Below, one piece after another: positions 1 through 8,390 of a stretch of 64,000 nucleotides of DNA. A program made the position numbers and the translations under genes. Position 1 is the stretch's first letter; each line of letters opens with the position of its first letter. A model generated the notes under the pieces. It saw nothing but the letters and a program-made list of their open reading frames with translations, was not told the DNA's origin and did not search any database. The DNA is from Jatrophihabitans sp035642535 (GTDB lineage Bacteria; Actinomycetota; Actinomycetes; Mycobacteriales; Jatrophihabitantaceae), in contig DASQSE010000005.1 in assembly GCA_035642535.1 (NCBI GenBank), positions 13,606 to 77,605 on the forward strand, given 5' to 3'.

Positions 1-1085
1 TGGACGAGCGCCGCGGCCCGTGCCCGGGCCAGTCCACGCGCACCGCCGCCGTAGCGGGTCACGGTGCGGTCGACGTCGTGGTTGGCCAGCACCCAGGTGC
101 AGGGCGCCCCGACCGCGGCCATCGCGGCCAACGAGCGCTCGATCGCCGAGCGGAACTCGACCGCGCCCCACTCGGCGATGACGAGTTCGAAGTTGAACGT
201 CAGGTTGAGCCCGCCCGGTGCCACATAACGGGCCAGTCGGACGCTGTCGGGCACCCACGCCTCGCCGATCGCCATCCGCTCGCCCGGGTACGAGTCGAGG
301 ATGCGCCGGAACTCGGCGTGGTGGTCGTGCACCGTGTCTCGGTCCCAACGCAGGTCGGCCCGGTGCGGCATGTGCGCACCCCGATCGCGCGGGGCGATGA
401 TCGACAGGTCGATGTCCGGCAGCCCGGGCTCCTTGGCGATGCCGTGCGCGACGTCGATGCGGAAACCGTCCACGCCGCGGTCGAGCCAGAAGCGCAGGAT
501 GCGCTCGAACTCGGCCGGTACCTCGGGATTCGTCCAGTCCAGGTCGGGCTGCTCGGCCGCGAACAGGTGCATGTACCACTGGCCGTCCGGCAGCCGGGTC
601 CAGGCCGAGCCGCCGAACATCGACGGCCAGTTGTTGGGCGGCTGCTCGCCGTGCGGGCCGCGTCCGTCGCGGAAGATGAACCGCGCGCGTTCGGGTGAGC
701 CCGGCCCGGCGGCCAGCGCCGCCTGGAACCAGGCATGTTGGTCGGAGAAATGGTTCGGCACGATGTCGACGGTGACCTTCAGCCCGCGCTGGTGCGCGTC
801 GGCGAGCAGCGCGTCGAAGTCGGCGAGGGTGCCGAACAACGGATCGACGTCGCACGGGTCGGCGACGTCGTAGCCACCGTCGGCCATCGGTGAGCGGTAG
901 AACGGCGAGAGCCAGATCGCGTCCACGCCGAGCTCGACGAGGTGGTCGAGGTGCTGCCGGATGCCGATCAGGTCGCCCGTTCCGTCGCCGTTGCCGTCGG
1001 CGAAGCTGCGCGGGTAGATCTGGTAGAAGACGGCGGACGCCCACCACGGCCGGTCGCCGGAAGCGCTTTTGATCACGGCGGCCAT
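1..1085 (-). CDS. aglA: GH13 alpha-glucosidase, 3' end beyond window
   Basis: Glycoside hydrolase family 13 enzyme hydrolysing alpha-glucosides (maltose/trehalose type), probably cytoplasmic because no signal peptide is seen. The start is the ATG read at 1085; the frame stays open to base 1, so about 361 residues are present and the C-terminal beta domain is missing. All four GH13 signatures are visible: DIVPNH (region I), GFRIDVAHG with the nucleophile Asp near residue 211, GEAWV with the acid/base Glu near 275, and ANHDVDR with the transition-state Asp near 337. It lies 10 bp downstream of the globin gene on the same strand. That pairing is as in M. tuberculosis Rv2470-Rv2471, hence the symbol. 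The exact substrate cannot be fixed from sequence. Confidence 0.93.
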   Translation of the reverse strand, partial: MAAVIKSASGDRPWWASAVFYQIYPRSFADGNGDGTGDLIGIRQHLDHLVELGVDAIWLSPFYRSPMADGGYDVADPCDVDPLFGTLADFDALLADAHQRGLKVTVDIVPNHFSDQHAWFQAALAAGPGSPERARFIFRDGRGPHGEQPPNNWPSMFGGSAWTRLPDGQWYMHLFAAEQPDLDWTNPEVPAEFERILRFWLDRGVDGFRIDVAHGIAKEPGLPDIDLSIIAPRDRGAHMPHRADLRWDRDTVHDHHAEFRRILDSYPGERMAIGEAWVPDSVRLARYVAPGGLNLTFNFELVIAEWGAVEFRSAIERSLAAMAAVGAPCTWVLANHDVDRTVTRYGGGARGLARARAAALV

Positions 1086-1095
1086 TGTGCCCGAG

Positions 1096-1500
1096 CTATC
1101 CAGGGACATTGCGCAGCGAGTCGGCCGCCGACTGCAGGTAGGTCCACAACGTGGCGTCCTGCTCGGGCGCGAGGTCGAGCGAGTCGAGCGCCGCCCGCAT
1201 GTGCCGCAGCCACGCGTCGCGGGCGGCCGAGTTGATCGGGAACGGGGCATGCCGCATCCGCAGCCGCGGATGCCCGCGCAACCGCGAGTAGGTCGGCGGC
1301 CCGCCCCAGTACTGGATCAGGAACATCCGCAGCCGCTCGGCCGCCGGGCCGAGGTCGTCCTCCGGATAGATGGCGCGCAGCGCGGGATCCTGCGCCACGC
1401 CGGCGTAGAACGCGTCGACGAGCCGTCGGAACGTCTCTTCGCCGCCGACGGTGGCGAAGAACGTGTCCAGGCGTTCGTCGGGCTCCTGCAATTCGCTCAC
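1096..1500 (-). CDS. glbO: Group II truncated haemoglobin (trHbO)
   Basis: Small 2-on-2 globin of 134 residues, cytoplasmic or membrane-associated, thought to bind oxygen or detoxify reactive nitrogen/oxygen species. Group II markers are all present: Tyr B10 at 32 (AFYAG), Tyr CD1 at 45 (IYPEDD), the stretch RMFLIQYWGGP, proximal His F8 at 84 (RMRHAPF) and Trp G8 at 97 (RDAWLR). Length matches trHbO of mycobacteria. It is followed after 10 bp by the alpha-glucosidase and is probably co-transcribed with it. The mscS gene lies upstream on the same strand with about 47 bp between. Confidence 0.95.
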   Translation of the reverse strand: MSELQEPDERLDTFFATVGGEETFRRLVDAFYAGVAQDPALRAIYPEDDLGPAAERLRMFLIQYWGGPPTYSRLRGHPRLRMRHAPFPINSAARDAWLRHMRAALDSLDLAPEQDATLWTYLQSAADSLRNVPG

Positions 1501-1547
1501 GACCCAATTCTCTCAATACAGCGTGCGATCCGGATGCGTACCGAAGA

Positions 1548-2516
1548 TCAGACCTGCGGCGGCGGGACGCTTCCGTCGGGCGGTGCCGGCGCTTCGGTGG
1601 ACGCCTGTGGTGCGCCGTGCGTGTCTATGTCCAGCCGCTCCAACCGGTCGCGGAGGCGGCGGCGCAGCTCGCGGGCCGTCCGCCACTGCTCGAGCGGCCG
1701 GACCCGGGCGACGAGCCGGATCGTGATCTCCTCCCGGGTCATCGTCTCGACACCCTGGACGTCCGGCACGCTGAGGAACACGCCGGACCAGTCGTCCTCC
1801 TCGGCCATTTCCCGCGACACATCGCGCATCGCCGCCGACGCCAGGTCGATGTCGGCCCACGCGTCGAGCGGCACGTCCAGCACGACCTGCGCGAAGCCCT
1901 GGCTCTTGTTCCCGACCCGCAGCACCTCGCCGTTGCGGACGTACCACACCGTCCCGTTGACGTCGCGCAGCCGCGTGGTGCGCAGCCCGACGCCCTCGAC
2001 GGTGCCGCTCGCCTTCTCGAAGTCGATGACGTCGCCGACGCCGTATTGGTCCTCGAGCAGCATGAAGATGCCGGCCAGGAAGTCCTTGACGATGTTCTGC
2101 GCGCCGAAGCCGAGCGCGACGCCGACGATCGAGGTGCCGGCGATGAATGGCGCCAGGTCGAAGCGCAGCTCGCTGAGGATGAGCAGGAAGGCGATCACGA
2201 AGATCGTGATCGAGGTGCCCGATTTGAGCACGGAGCCGAGCGTCGCCGCGCGTTGTGCCCGGCGCTCGCTCATGAGACCGGCCGACTGGAGCAGCGAACT
2301 GTTCTCCAGGCGCTCCTTGAACGGGCGCAGCAGGCGCGGCACCTCGCCCCGCACCGGACGCACCGCGCGGTCGATCATGCGGCGCAGGATGGCGCGGATG
2401 ATGAGCGCGACCAGGATGATTGCCGCGATCCGGATCGGAGTCTCGATCAGGACCTGCCGGTGGTCCTGCCAGAACTGCGGAAGGGTCTGGAATTCCATCG
2501 AATCGGTCGTTCTCAT
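1548..2516 (-). CDS. mscS: MscS-family mechanosensitive channel
   Basis: Small-conductance mechanosensitive channel protein of 322 residues that would release solutes on hypo-osmotic shock. N-terminal helix IRIAAIILVALIIRAIL, a second segment SITIFVIAFLLILSEL and then the glycine/alanine-rich pore helix with GVALGFGAQNIVKDFLAGIF are clear, followed by the cytoplasmic beta domain (DQYGVGDVI onward) and a Pro-rich tail. The frame is open further upstream, but the ATG at 2516 is preceded by GGTGGAG and gives a normal N-terminus; the extension is Arg/Pro/Ser-rich and overlaps the HNH promoter region. Confidence 0.88.
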   Translation of the reverse strand: MRTTDSMEFQTLPQFWQDHRQVLIETPIRIAAIILVALIIRAILRRMIDRAVRPVRGEVPRLLRPFKERLENSSLLQSAGLMSERRAQRAATLGSVLKSGTSITIFVIAFLLILSELRFDLAPFIAGTSIVGVALGFGAQNIVKDFLAGIFMLLEDQYGVGDVIDFEKASGTVEGVGLRTTRLRDVNGTVWYVRNGEVLRVGNKSQGFAQVVLDVPLDAWADIDLASAAMRDVSREMAEEDDWSGVFLSVPDVQGVETMTREEITIRLVARVRPLEQWRTARELRRRLRDRLERLDIDTHGAPQASTEAPAPPDGSVPPPQV

Positions 2517-2755
2517 CCGCTCCACCCTGCCACGGGCGGGTCGCGGCGACGCGCCGAGGCCGTGTCCGGACTGAGGAGCCGACCGACGAAGGAGGGAGCG
2601 ACGAGGGAAGACGGGGGCAGAGAGCCGCGACGGCGCGCGGTGTGACACGGCAGCTCGCAATCGTGGCACAGCTGCCCGGTCGGATGTCTCAGCCGTAAGT
2701 GCGTGCGAATCCGCGCCCTGTCAGGTTGACTGTGCATCAGAATGGAGGAGCTGTG

Positions 2756-3262
2756 ATGGGCGCGGCCTTGGTGCTCAACGCGACGTACGAGCCGTTGTGC
2801 GTCGTGCCGCTCCGCCGCGCCGTGGTCCTCGTCCTCGCCGAGAAGGCGGTGATCGTCGAGTCGACCGACGATGTAATGCATTCCGAGCGGCTGAGCGTGC
2901 CGGTCCCCACGGTCGTGCGCCTCAGCCGCTTCGTAAGGGTTCCCTACCGGCGCGAGGTGCCGCTCACCCGGCGCGCCGTGCTCGAGCGCGACGCGCACGC
3001 CTGCGTCTACTGCGGCACCAAGGCCGACACGATCGACCACGTCCGGCCCCGCTCGCGCGGCGGCGCGCACGTCTGGACGAACGTCGTCGCGGCCTGCGCG
3101 CGCTGCAATCACCGCAAAGGTGACAAGTTGCTGCACGAGATCGGCTGGCACCTCAAGGCGACGCCCGTACAGCCGCCGGCGACCGTCGCCGTCGTCATGG
3201 GCTGGACGGTGCGCGAGCCGTCCTGGGCTCAGTACCTGGGCCTCGCCGCCGCGACCGCCTAG
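2756..3262 (+). CDS. HNH endonuclease family protein
   Basis: 168-residue HNH nuclease of the type conserved across actinobacteria (Rv2469c-like). The N-terminus LVLNATYEPL is typical of this family. The catalytic zinc-type HNH module is CVYCG - DHVRPRSRGG - ARCNHRKGD, with two CxxC pairs and the DH dyad. The ATG at 2756 follows GGAGGAG with a 5-bp gap, which decides the start over the GTG at 2699. Its cellular role is unknown; a DNA repair or restriction function is usual speculation. It is convergent with the minus-strand ESX cargo genes, separated by a strong hairpin. Confidence 0.92.
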   Translation: MGAALVLNATYEPLCVVPLRRAVVLVLAEKAVIVESTDDVMHSERLSVPVPTVVRLSRFVRVPYRREVPLTRRAVLERDAHACVYCGTKADTIDHVRPRSRGGAHVWTNVVAACARCNHRKGDKLLHEIGWHLKATPVQPPATVAVVMGWTVREPSWAQYLGLAAATA

Positions 3263-3302
3263 TGGTCACGGCCGGACGTCCGTCCGTCGCTTCCCCCAAC
3301 CC

Positions 3303-3363
3303 CGCTTCGGGGCCGAGCTGACCAAGCGAGCGGCCGGATTTTGGTCAACTCGGCCCCGAAGCG
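3303..3363. terminator. Bidirectional hairpin between convergent genes
   Basis: Inverted repeat with arms 3303-3325 and 3341-3363: 23 bp with a single C/A mismatch, and a 15-nt loop. It sits between the stop codons of the HNH gene (+) and the 760-residue protein gene (-), so it can serve both strands. No U-tract follows, as is common in high-GC actinobacteria. Confidence 0.75.
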
Positions 3364-3379
3364 AGAGGGACGTGTCGCC

Positions 3380-5662
3380 CTAGCCGTTGGCCGTGTCGAA
3401 GCCGCCCTGGTAGTTGCCGGCGCTGTCGTTGACCGTGTCGTAGACCGAGTTGTGGTTCGGGTCGTGCTGCTGCGCCACGCTGCCGAGGTACTGATGCAGA
3501 GAGTTGCGCAGATTCGGGTCCTGGAGCACCTTTCCGGCCGGCAGCAGCTGCCCGGTGTGCGGGTCGATGAGATTGGCCGGGATGTTGTCGGTGCCGGGAT
3601 AGTGGGCCTCGTGCAACACCGACAGCTGTTCGTACGCGTTCGTGACGGCGATGGCATGGCTGGCGTCGGTGGTGGCGTCGAAGCGGGGATCGCCGGTTGC
3701 GCCGTACGCCTGCTCGAGGACCATGTTGGTCGAGTGCTTCGCGATGTCCCAAACGGTGGCGGGGACCTTGATCGCGAGCGCCTCGGCGACCTTCTCCCCA
3801 GGGATGAGGTCGACGCCGGCCGAGAGGACGTTGCGGATCAGCTCGTTCTGGTGCTCGGCCGACTCGTCGCGCTCGCCCACGACCTCACGGGTGACCGAGT
3901 TCTCGGCACCGGCGACCGTTCCGTAGGCGCGTGCCATGTGATCGAGGTTGTGCGCATCGGCTGCCGGCAGACCGGCGTCCGCGCGCGCCGCCGCGAGCAT
4001 CGCGTTGTGGTATTCGTGGCCGGCGGCGGCATCGAAGGTGTGGGTGGCCTCGGCGTCGCCGACGAACGTCTTCATGAACTCACGGGTGTCTTCGCCGGAG
4101 AGCGCGAAGGCCGGGTTCTGGCCGGGGAGCGACCCGTGCAGGTCGTTACCCTGCGCCGCGCCGGCGGCCATCTCCTGGACGTAGGACCCACCGATCTTGG
4201 CGAAGTCGTCAGACGCGATCGGCTGCACTTCGCCGGCGTCGTCATGCATGTCCTCGAACAATGTCTTCGCGAACTCGGCGGCTTCGGGGCTGTGTGCGCC
4301 GTCGTGCTCGTCGTTCGCGCCCGAGGCGGCCGCGAACGCGGAGCCGTAGGCATCGGCGACGTCGGGTTCCGACTTGCCGTATTCGATGAGCTTGTGGATG
4401 TTGTTCTGGTACGCCCCGGAAGGGTCCTCCGGGAGCGTGACGTTGTTCGGGTCGCCGTTGCCCATGGTCGCCAGCGCTTCGCGCGACGCTGTCGGATTCT
4501 GGCCGAGATCCTTGGTCCAGAGCGCCAGCGCGTTGTCGGACAGCCCCATGTCCGCGGCGTACGGTCCGTTCGGCGTGCCTTGGTATCCCATGCCGTCGAA
4601 GCCGTGCTCGCCGTTCTTGGCGAAGTCGTCGAGCACGTTGTACCGAGCCGCCTTGGCGAGCCAGTCCGGCGGGAAGTTCCCGTTCGAGACCATCGCACCG
4701 CGGTCCCAAGCGACGTCGGAAACCTTCGGCGTGTTGAGGAAGGAGTTCGCGACATCGGCCATGCCCGGATCGTCCTGCTGGTTGCTCACCGCGGTGCCGA
4801 ACATGTGGCTGAACGTCTTCAGATCCGCGGCCGATGTGGTGCTGCCGGAGTTGTAAAGCAGCGACGGCAGCATCTGCGTCATCTGCGGACCGAGATCGCC
4901 GTAGAACGCCGACGCGAAGTACGGGTCGTTCATGAACGGTGCGGCGTCGCCGGCGACCTGGTGCGCGAGCTTGGCCCAGTCGCCGTCGATGTTGTGGTTG
5001 TTCTTGAGCTTGTCGGCCAGCTCGCGGGCCTTCTGCTGCAGCTGGTGCACGTACTCGGCGCCGTCGCCGTAGAGGTCGTCGAGCGTCGGTGGTGGGGTGT
5101 AGCCGAGATCGGACATCGACTTCTGCGCGCCGAAGATCGTTTCCTCGTACTTCTTGATGGCGCTGTCGATCGTCGAGCCGTGCGACTTCACCTTGCCGAC
5201 GGCCTCGTTGATGAGCGCCTCCCGCTCCGCCTCCTGGTCGTCGGGTGGCAGATGGTGCCCGATCTGCTGCATGAACGTCGAGTACCGACCTTCGATCTTG
5301 TTCAGCTCACCGCCGAGTGTTGCCATTTCGTCGTTGGCCGTCTTCATCGCGCCGGAGAGATCGGAGGCGACGCCGTCGAGGATCTTGCCGATCTTCTGCA
5401 GATTTTCCGGCGGCGCGACCGTCGACGCGGCCTCCTTGTCGAAGTCGACGGGGGAGGTGCCCGCGAAGGTGTAGCCGTGCTCGCGATATTTCGCCGACTG
5501 TTGCTGATCCGCCCGCGCTTGCGACATGTTGCCGCCGGCCTTGTAGAAGGCGGCGGCCAGCCCCTCGACCTGCGCCGGATCCCCGACCACGATCTTGGCC
5601 TGCAGCGCCCACGGGTCGATACCCGCCCGGTTGGTGAGATCTTCCCTGCTGAGGATGGCCAC
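3380..5662 (-). CDS. Large helical ESX-locus protein with IDPW N-terminal domain
   Basis: 760 residues, GTG start with AAGGGA upstream; no signal peptide and no transmembrane segment. Residues 1-110 form a helical domain (AGIDPW, GDPAQVEGLAAAFY, AGGNMSQA, GYTFAG) that is clearly paralogous to the N-terminus of the adjacent 297-residue protein. The middle (about 110-480) is Asp/Asn/Gly-rich with many short helices. The C-terminus has a motif, LIDPHTGQLLPAGKVLQDPNL, also loosely matched in the paralogue. General architecture resembles the large actinobacterial proteins annotated as TPR-repeat-region/DUF6571-like and found near ESX loci. Secretion by the adjacent ESX machinery is inference. It is the last gene of the minus-strand run that begins with eccC. 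Confidence 0.8.
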   Translation of the reverse strand: MAILSREDLTNRAGIDPWALQAKIVVGDPAQVEGLAAAFYKAGGNMSQARADQQQSAKYREHGYTFAGTSPVDFDKEAASTVAPPENLQKIGKILDGVASDLSGAMKTANDEMATLGGELNKIEGRYSTFMQQIGHHLPPDDQEAEREALINEAVGKVKSHGSTIDSAIKKYEETIFGAQKSMSDLGYTPPPTLDDLYGDGAEYVHQLQQKARELADKLKNNHNIDGDWAKLAHQVAGDAAPFMNDPYFASAFYGDLGPQMTQMLPSLLYNSGSTTSAADLKTFSHMFGTAVSNQQDDPGMADVANSFLNTPKVSDVAWDRGAMVSNGNFPPDWLAKAARYNVLDDFAKNGEHGFDGMGYQGTPNGPYAADMGLSDNALALWTKDLGQNPTASREALATMGNGDPNNVTLPEDPSGAYQNNIHKLIEYGKSEPDVADAYGSAFAAASGANDEHDGAHSPEAAEFAKTLFEDMHDDAGEVQPIASDDFAKIGGSYVQEMAAGAAQGNDLHGSLPGQNPAFALSGEDTREFMKTFVGDAEATHTFDAAAGHEYHNAMLAAARADAGLPAADAHNLDHMARAYGTVAGAENSVTREVVGERDESAEHQNELIRNVLSAGVDLIPGEKVAEALAIKVPATVWDIAKHSTNMVLEQAYGATGDPRFDATTDASHAIAVTNAYEQLSVLHEAHYPGTDNIPANLIDPHTGQLLPAGKVLQDPNLRNSLHQYLGSVAQQHDPNHNSVYDTVNDSAGNYQGGFDTANG

Positions 5663-5764
5663 GTCGACGGTCCCTTCGCTGCTGCGTGATCCAAACCGTA
5701 CCGGTCGAGTGCCCTAACCGAGTTGCCTTCTGCAGGCTGCGACGCGGGCGCTGAGCCGCGCGCC

Positions 5765-6658
5765 TCAACGCGGCAGCTCGTACAGCGCGTTCGCGTCGTC
5801 GGGCCACTCGTGATCCAGATCGACGAGCGGGTTGTTGGAGATGATCTTCCAGTTCTGGTCGCCGTAGAGCATCGCGCGCGCCGTGTCGCCGGTGCGCCAG
5901 CCGCTCTTGTCGACGTCGCCTACCGGGCCACGGTCGTCCCAGTACTGGCCGTCGACCTGTGCCTGGTACGGGGTGTCGAAGGACTGCCGGTCGGCGCCGT
6001 AGTCGTGCTCGAGGTTGTAGACCGCGTTCCCAAGGTCAGTGATCTGGTTCGTCTGCCCGTCGGCGCCGAGCCGGTTGTACGGCAGCAGGTTGTTGCTCGA
6101 ATCGAGGAACGAACCTTTCAGGTGTACGCCCGCTTGCTGCGCGGCGGCCGTGATCAGGTAGTCCCGGTGCAGCTGGTAGGACTCGTTGTTGGTGTCGTTG
6201 AGCTGTGCCTCGGAAGTCGGCAGCTTCGCGACAGGGGCGTCGCCCGGGTCGGTGGCGTCGTTGAACAGCTGGTTCACGAACGGCGTCGCCAGCGAGACGA
6301 TCGGGCTGACGTCGCCGGCGGCCTGCTTCGTCGCGGCGTCGAGGTCGCCGGCGACCGCCGAGAGGACCTTGGCGATGGCCGGCAGCTTGTCCGCGCCCCC
6401 GGCGATGTTCTGCTTGGTTTCGGCCGCCTCGGCGCTGAAGTCCAGCGGTGCGGCGCCCTGGACCTGGTACCCGTCCTTGACGTAACCCTGCGAGCGCTGG
6501 GTGGCGGGGGAGGCGTCGGCCATCCGGCCACCCGCCGCATAGACCGCGGCCGCCAACCCTTCGATCTGCGCCGGGTCGCCCGACTTCAGCTGCCTGAGGA
6601 GATTCCACGGGTCAATCCCGGCCGAGTGCGCGAGAGTGCCCCGGTCGAAGTCGACCAC
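5765..6658 (-). CDS. Paralogue of the large IDPW-domain protein, shorter form
   Basis: 297 residues, no signal peptide or membrane helix. The N-terminal about 110 residues share AGIDPW, GDPAQIEGLAAAVY, AGGRM, GYQVQGAAPLDF and a following helix with the downstream 760-residue protein, so the two arose by duplication. The C-terminal half (HRDYLITAAAQQAG, LDSSNNLLPYNRL, YWDDRGPVGDVD) is distinct and ends DLDHEWPDDANALYELPR. It starts 6 bp after the stop of the EspC-like gene, implying one transcript and perhaps a shared complex. Function unknown; a substrate or effector of the ESX system is the working hypothesis. Confidence 0.8.
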   Translation of the reverse strand: MVDFDRGTLAHSAGIDPWNLLRQLKSGDPAQIEGLAAAVYAAGGRMADASPATQRSQGYVKDGYQVQGAAPLDFSAEAAETKQNIAGGADKLPAIAKVLSAVAGDLDAATKQAAGDVSPIVSLATPFVNQLFNDATDPGDAPVAKLPTSEAQLNDTNNESYQLHRDYLITAAAQQAGVHLKGSFLDSSNNLLPYNRLGADGQTNQITDLGNAVYNLEHDYGADRQSFDTPYQAQVDGQYWDDRGPVGDVDKSGWRTGDTARAMLYGDQNWKIISNNPLVDLDHEWPDDANALYELPR

Positions 6659-6664
6659 CGGTCG

Positions 6665-7000
6665 TCACATGCCTTCGGCGACGTTGTGCGCCTGCTCCGC
6701 CCGCGGGGCCAGTTGCGTCGTCTCGGCGGTGTTGTCGTCGCCGAGCGCGGCGGTGCCACTTGCGCGCACCGCCGCACTGTCCATGTTCTTGCTGGTCGTG
6801 TCGGCGTTGAGGGAGTGGTGCTCCCGTGCGGTGCCGACCGCACCGTGCAGTGCGTCGCCGCCGTTGACGTCGCCGAACGGCGAGCCCCCGCTCGCCGCGC
6901 CCTTCAGGTTGCGCGTAGCGTCAGCGGCCGACTCGGACGCGTCGTCGGCATGCTTTGCCCCGGTGCGCAGCTCGTCGGTGTTGTACTGCATCTCAGACAT
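6665..7000 (-). CDS. EspC/DUF2580-like ESX-associated protein
   Basis: 111 residues, all-helical prediction, MQYNTDELRTGAKHADDA at the N-terminus followed by a Gly/Ser/Asn turn region and a second helix. Size and pattern resemble the ESX-1 secretion-associated EspC family. An N-terminal Y-N-T-D-E fits the YxxxD/E pattern, though its position near the start is atypical for a C-terminal secretion signal. The ATG is preceded by GGAGGAGGAG. Its first 8 bases overlap the end of the upstream PPE-like gene, which argues for translational coupling and co-secretion. Confidence 0.7.
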   Translation of the reverse strand: MSEMQYNTDELRTGAKHADDASESAADATRNLKGAASGGSPFGDVNGGDALHGAVGTAREHHSLNADTTSKNMDSAAVRASGTAALGDDNTAETTQLAPRAEQAHNVAEGM

Positions 7001-8381
7001 GCCGCTCCTCCTCCGCTGGGCGCTCGTCGCCGAGGACGCCGCTGGGCGCCGGATCTACGCGGAACACGTCGTCGTCGACCAGCCAGTCGGGCCGGTCGCC
7101 GCCGGGCCGCTTCTTCTCGTCCTTGCCGGTGCCGGCCTGCGTCGGGGGCAGGTAGGCCCGCCGCCCGGTGCGCGAGGAGAACAACCCGGCCTCTTCCTCC
7201 TCGGCCGTGAGATAGCCCGGGCGGGCCCGGCCCGCACTCGAGCCGCTCGCGCCGAGGCCGGCCTGTGACGGCGGGAGGTATGCGCGGCCGGCGCGCGCCG
7301 CCTGCTCATGTGCAATCAGACTCGCCGCGACATCCTGCTTGACGCCCAGCGACCGGCTGGCCTGCTGCCACAGCGAACTCGAGGCGGCTGAGCCGGAGGC
7401 CAGTGAGGGCGGCAGCATCCCGCCGTAGAAACCGGCCACTGTCGTCGGGCTGCCGGTGCCGACCAGGCCGGCGAAGCCGCCGGTGCCGGTGAGGCCCGCG
7501 ATGCCGGTGCCGGCCGTCGCGGACGTGTCCGCGAACAGCCCGCCGGCAGTGGACGGGCCACCGAGGCCCTGCAGTCCGGTGGCGTACTTGGTGACGTCGC
7601 CGAACGGCAAGCCGGTGACCGGGTCGACCCAGCGGTTGGTCACGGGGTCGAACTCCCGACCCGTTTGCGGATCGATGTAATAGCCGGTGCGCGGGTCGTG
7701 GTACCAACCCGCGAATTCACCACCGTTCGGACCGACCTCGACGCTGCCCGGCACGCCTGGCCCGCGGTCGATCACCGCCTGTTGGGGAGTTGCGGAGGGT
7801 GTGAACGAGTTGGAGGTGCCCGACGTCGCCGTCGTTCCGGAGGACGACGTGGTGCCGGCGTACGACGTCGACCCCGTGCTGGTTCTCGAACCACCGGTCG
7901 AGGACGGCGGCCGCGGAGCGGCCGGCATCTTCAACCCCGAGTAGGACGATCCCCAGTCGTTGACCGCCGCGCTGAGCGTGTTCGACCCGTTGACCGACTG
8001 GTGGATCACGTTCATGTCGTCCATGCCGGACGCGTTGGCACCGGAGTCGCGCTGGACGGCCTGCTGGTAGGACGAGTAGACGGTCTGCGCGGTGGCTTGG
8101 TGTTGGTTGCCGGTCGCCACCAACGTGTCGATGCGATCAGCCGCGTCGGCGGTGTTGGAGGCCACCTGGTCGAACCAGCTCGCGTGCAGTTCCGACTGCT
8201 CCGCAGTTGCCAACCCGGCATCTCCGGCCCCGGACGCAGAGGCGCCCGTCTGCCGCAGATGCATCGCCATCAGCTGCGCACCCGTCCCGAAGTTGCGGAT
8301 CATCGCCGACGCCGACGATTGCGTGTACGGCGTCGGGCTCATCAGGAGCTCGTACGCCTCATCAACGCCCCACTGGCCCAT
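6993..8381 (-). CDS. PPE-like protein with DPxTG repeats and twin C-terminal motifs
   Basis: 462 residues. The N-terminal about 150 residues are a long helical domain (SWFDQVASNTADAADRID, VYSSYQQAVQRD) like actinobacterial PPE/WXG partners. Then comes a Ser/Thr/Gly/Pro linker (about 150-215). Next is an unusual module with three beats of DPxTG-type sequence (GWYHDPRTGYYIDPQTG, EFDPVTNRWVDPVTGLPFG), a Gly/Ala-rich section, and a C-terminal tail carrying AYLPPSQAGLG and AYLPPTQAGTG about 48 residues apart. The last 45 residues are acidic (RPDWLVDDDVFRVDP). The tail pattern is common in large T7SS-associated proteins of actinomycetes. Neighbours on both sides are ESX-type small proteins. Confidence 0.75.
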   Translation of the reverse strand: MGQWGVDEAYELLMSPTPYTQSSASAMIRNFGTGAQLMAMHLRQTGASASGAGDAGLATAEQSELHASWFDQVASNTADAADRIDTLVATGNQHQATAQTVYSSYQQAVQRDSGANASGMDDMNVIHQSVNGSNTLSAAVNDWGSSYSGLKMPAAPRPPSSTGGSRTSTGSTSYAGTTSSSGTTATSGTSNSFTPSATPQQAVIDRGPGVPGSVEVGPNGGEFAGWYHDPRTGYYIDPQTGREFDPVTNRWVDPVTGLPFGDVTKYATGLQGLGGPSTAGGLFADTSATAGTGIAGLTGTGGFAGLVGTGSPTTVAGFYGGMLPPSLASGSAASSSLWQQASRSLGVKQDVAASLIAHEQAARAGRAYLPPSQAGLGASGSSAGRARPGYLTAEEEEAGLFSSRTGRRAYLPPTQAGTGKDEKKRPGGDRPDWLVDDDVFRVDPAPSGVLGDERPAEEERHV

Positions 8382-8390
8382 GACTGCCCC

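Noticed and set aside
3341..5689. 782-residue open frame on the + strand opposite the IDPW-domain protein
   Set aside because: Val/Arg-rich shadow typical of high-GC DNA; the minus-strand protein has a paralogue next door, which proves the true frame.
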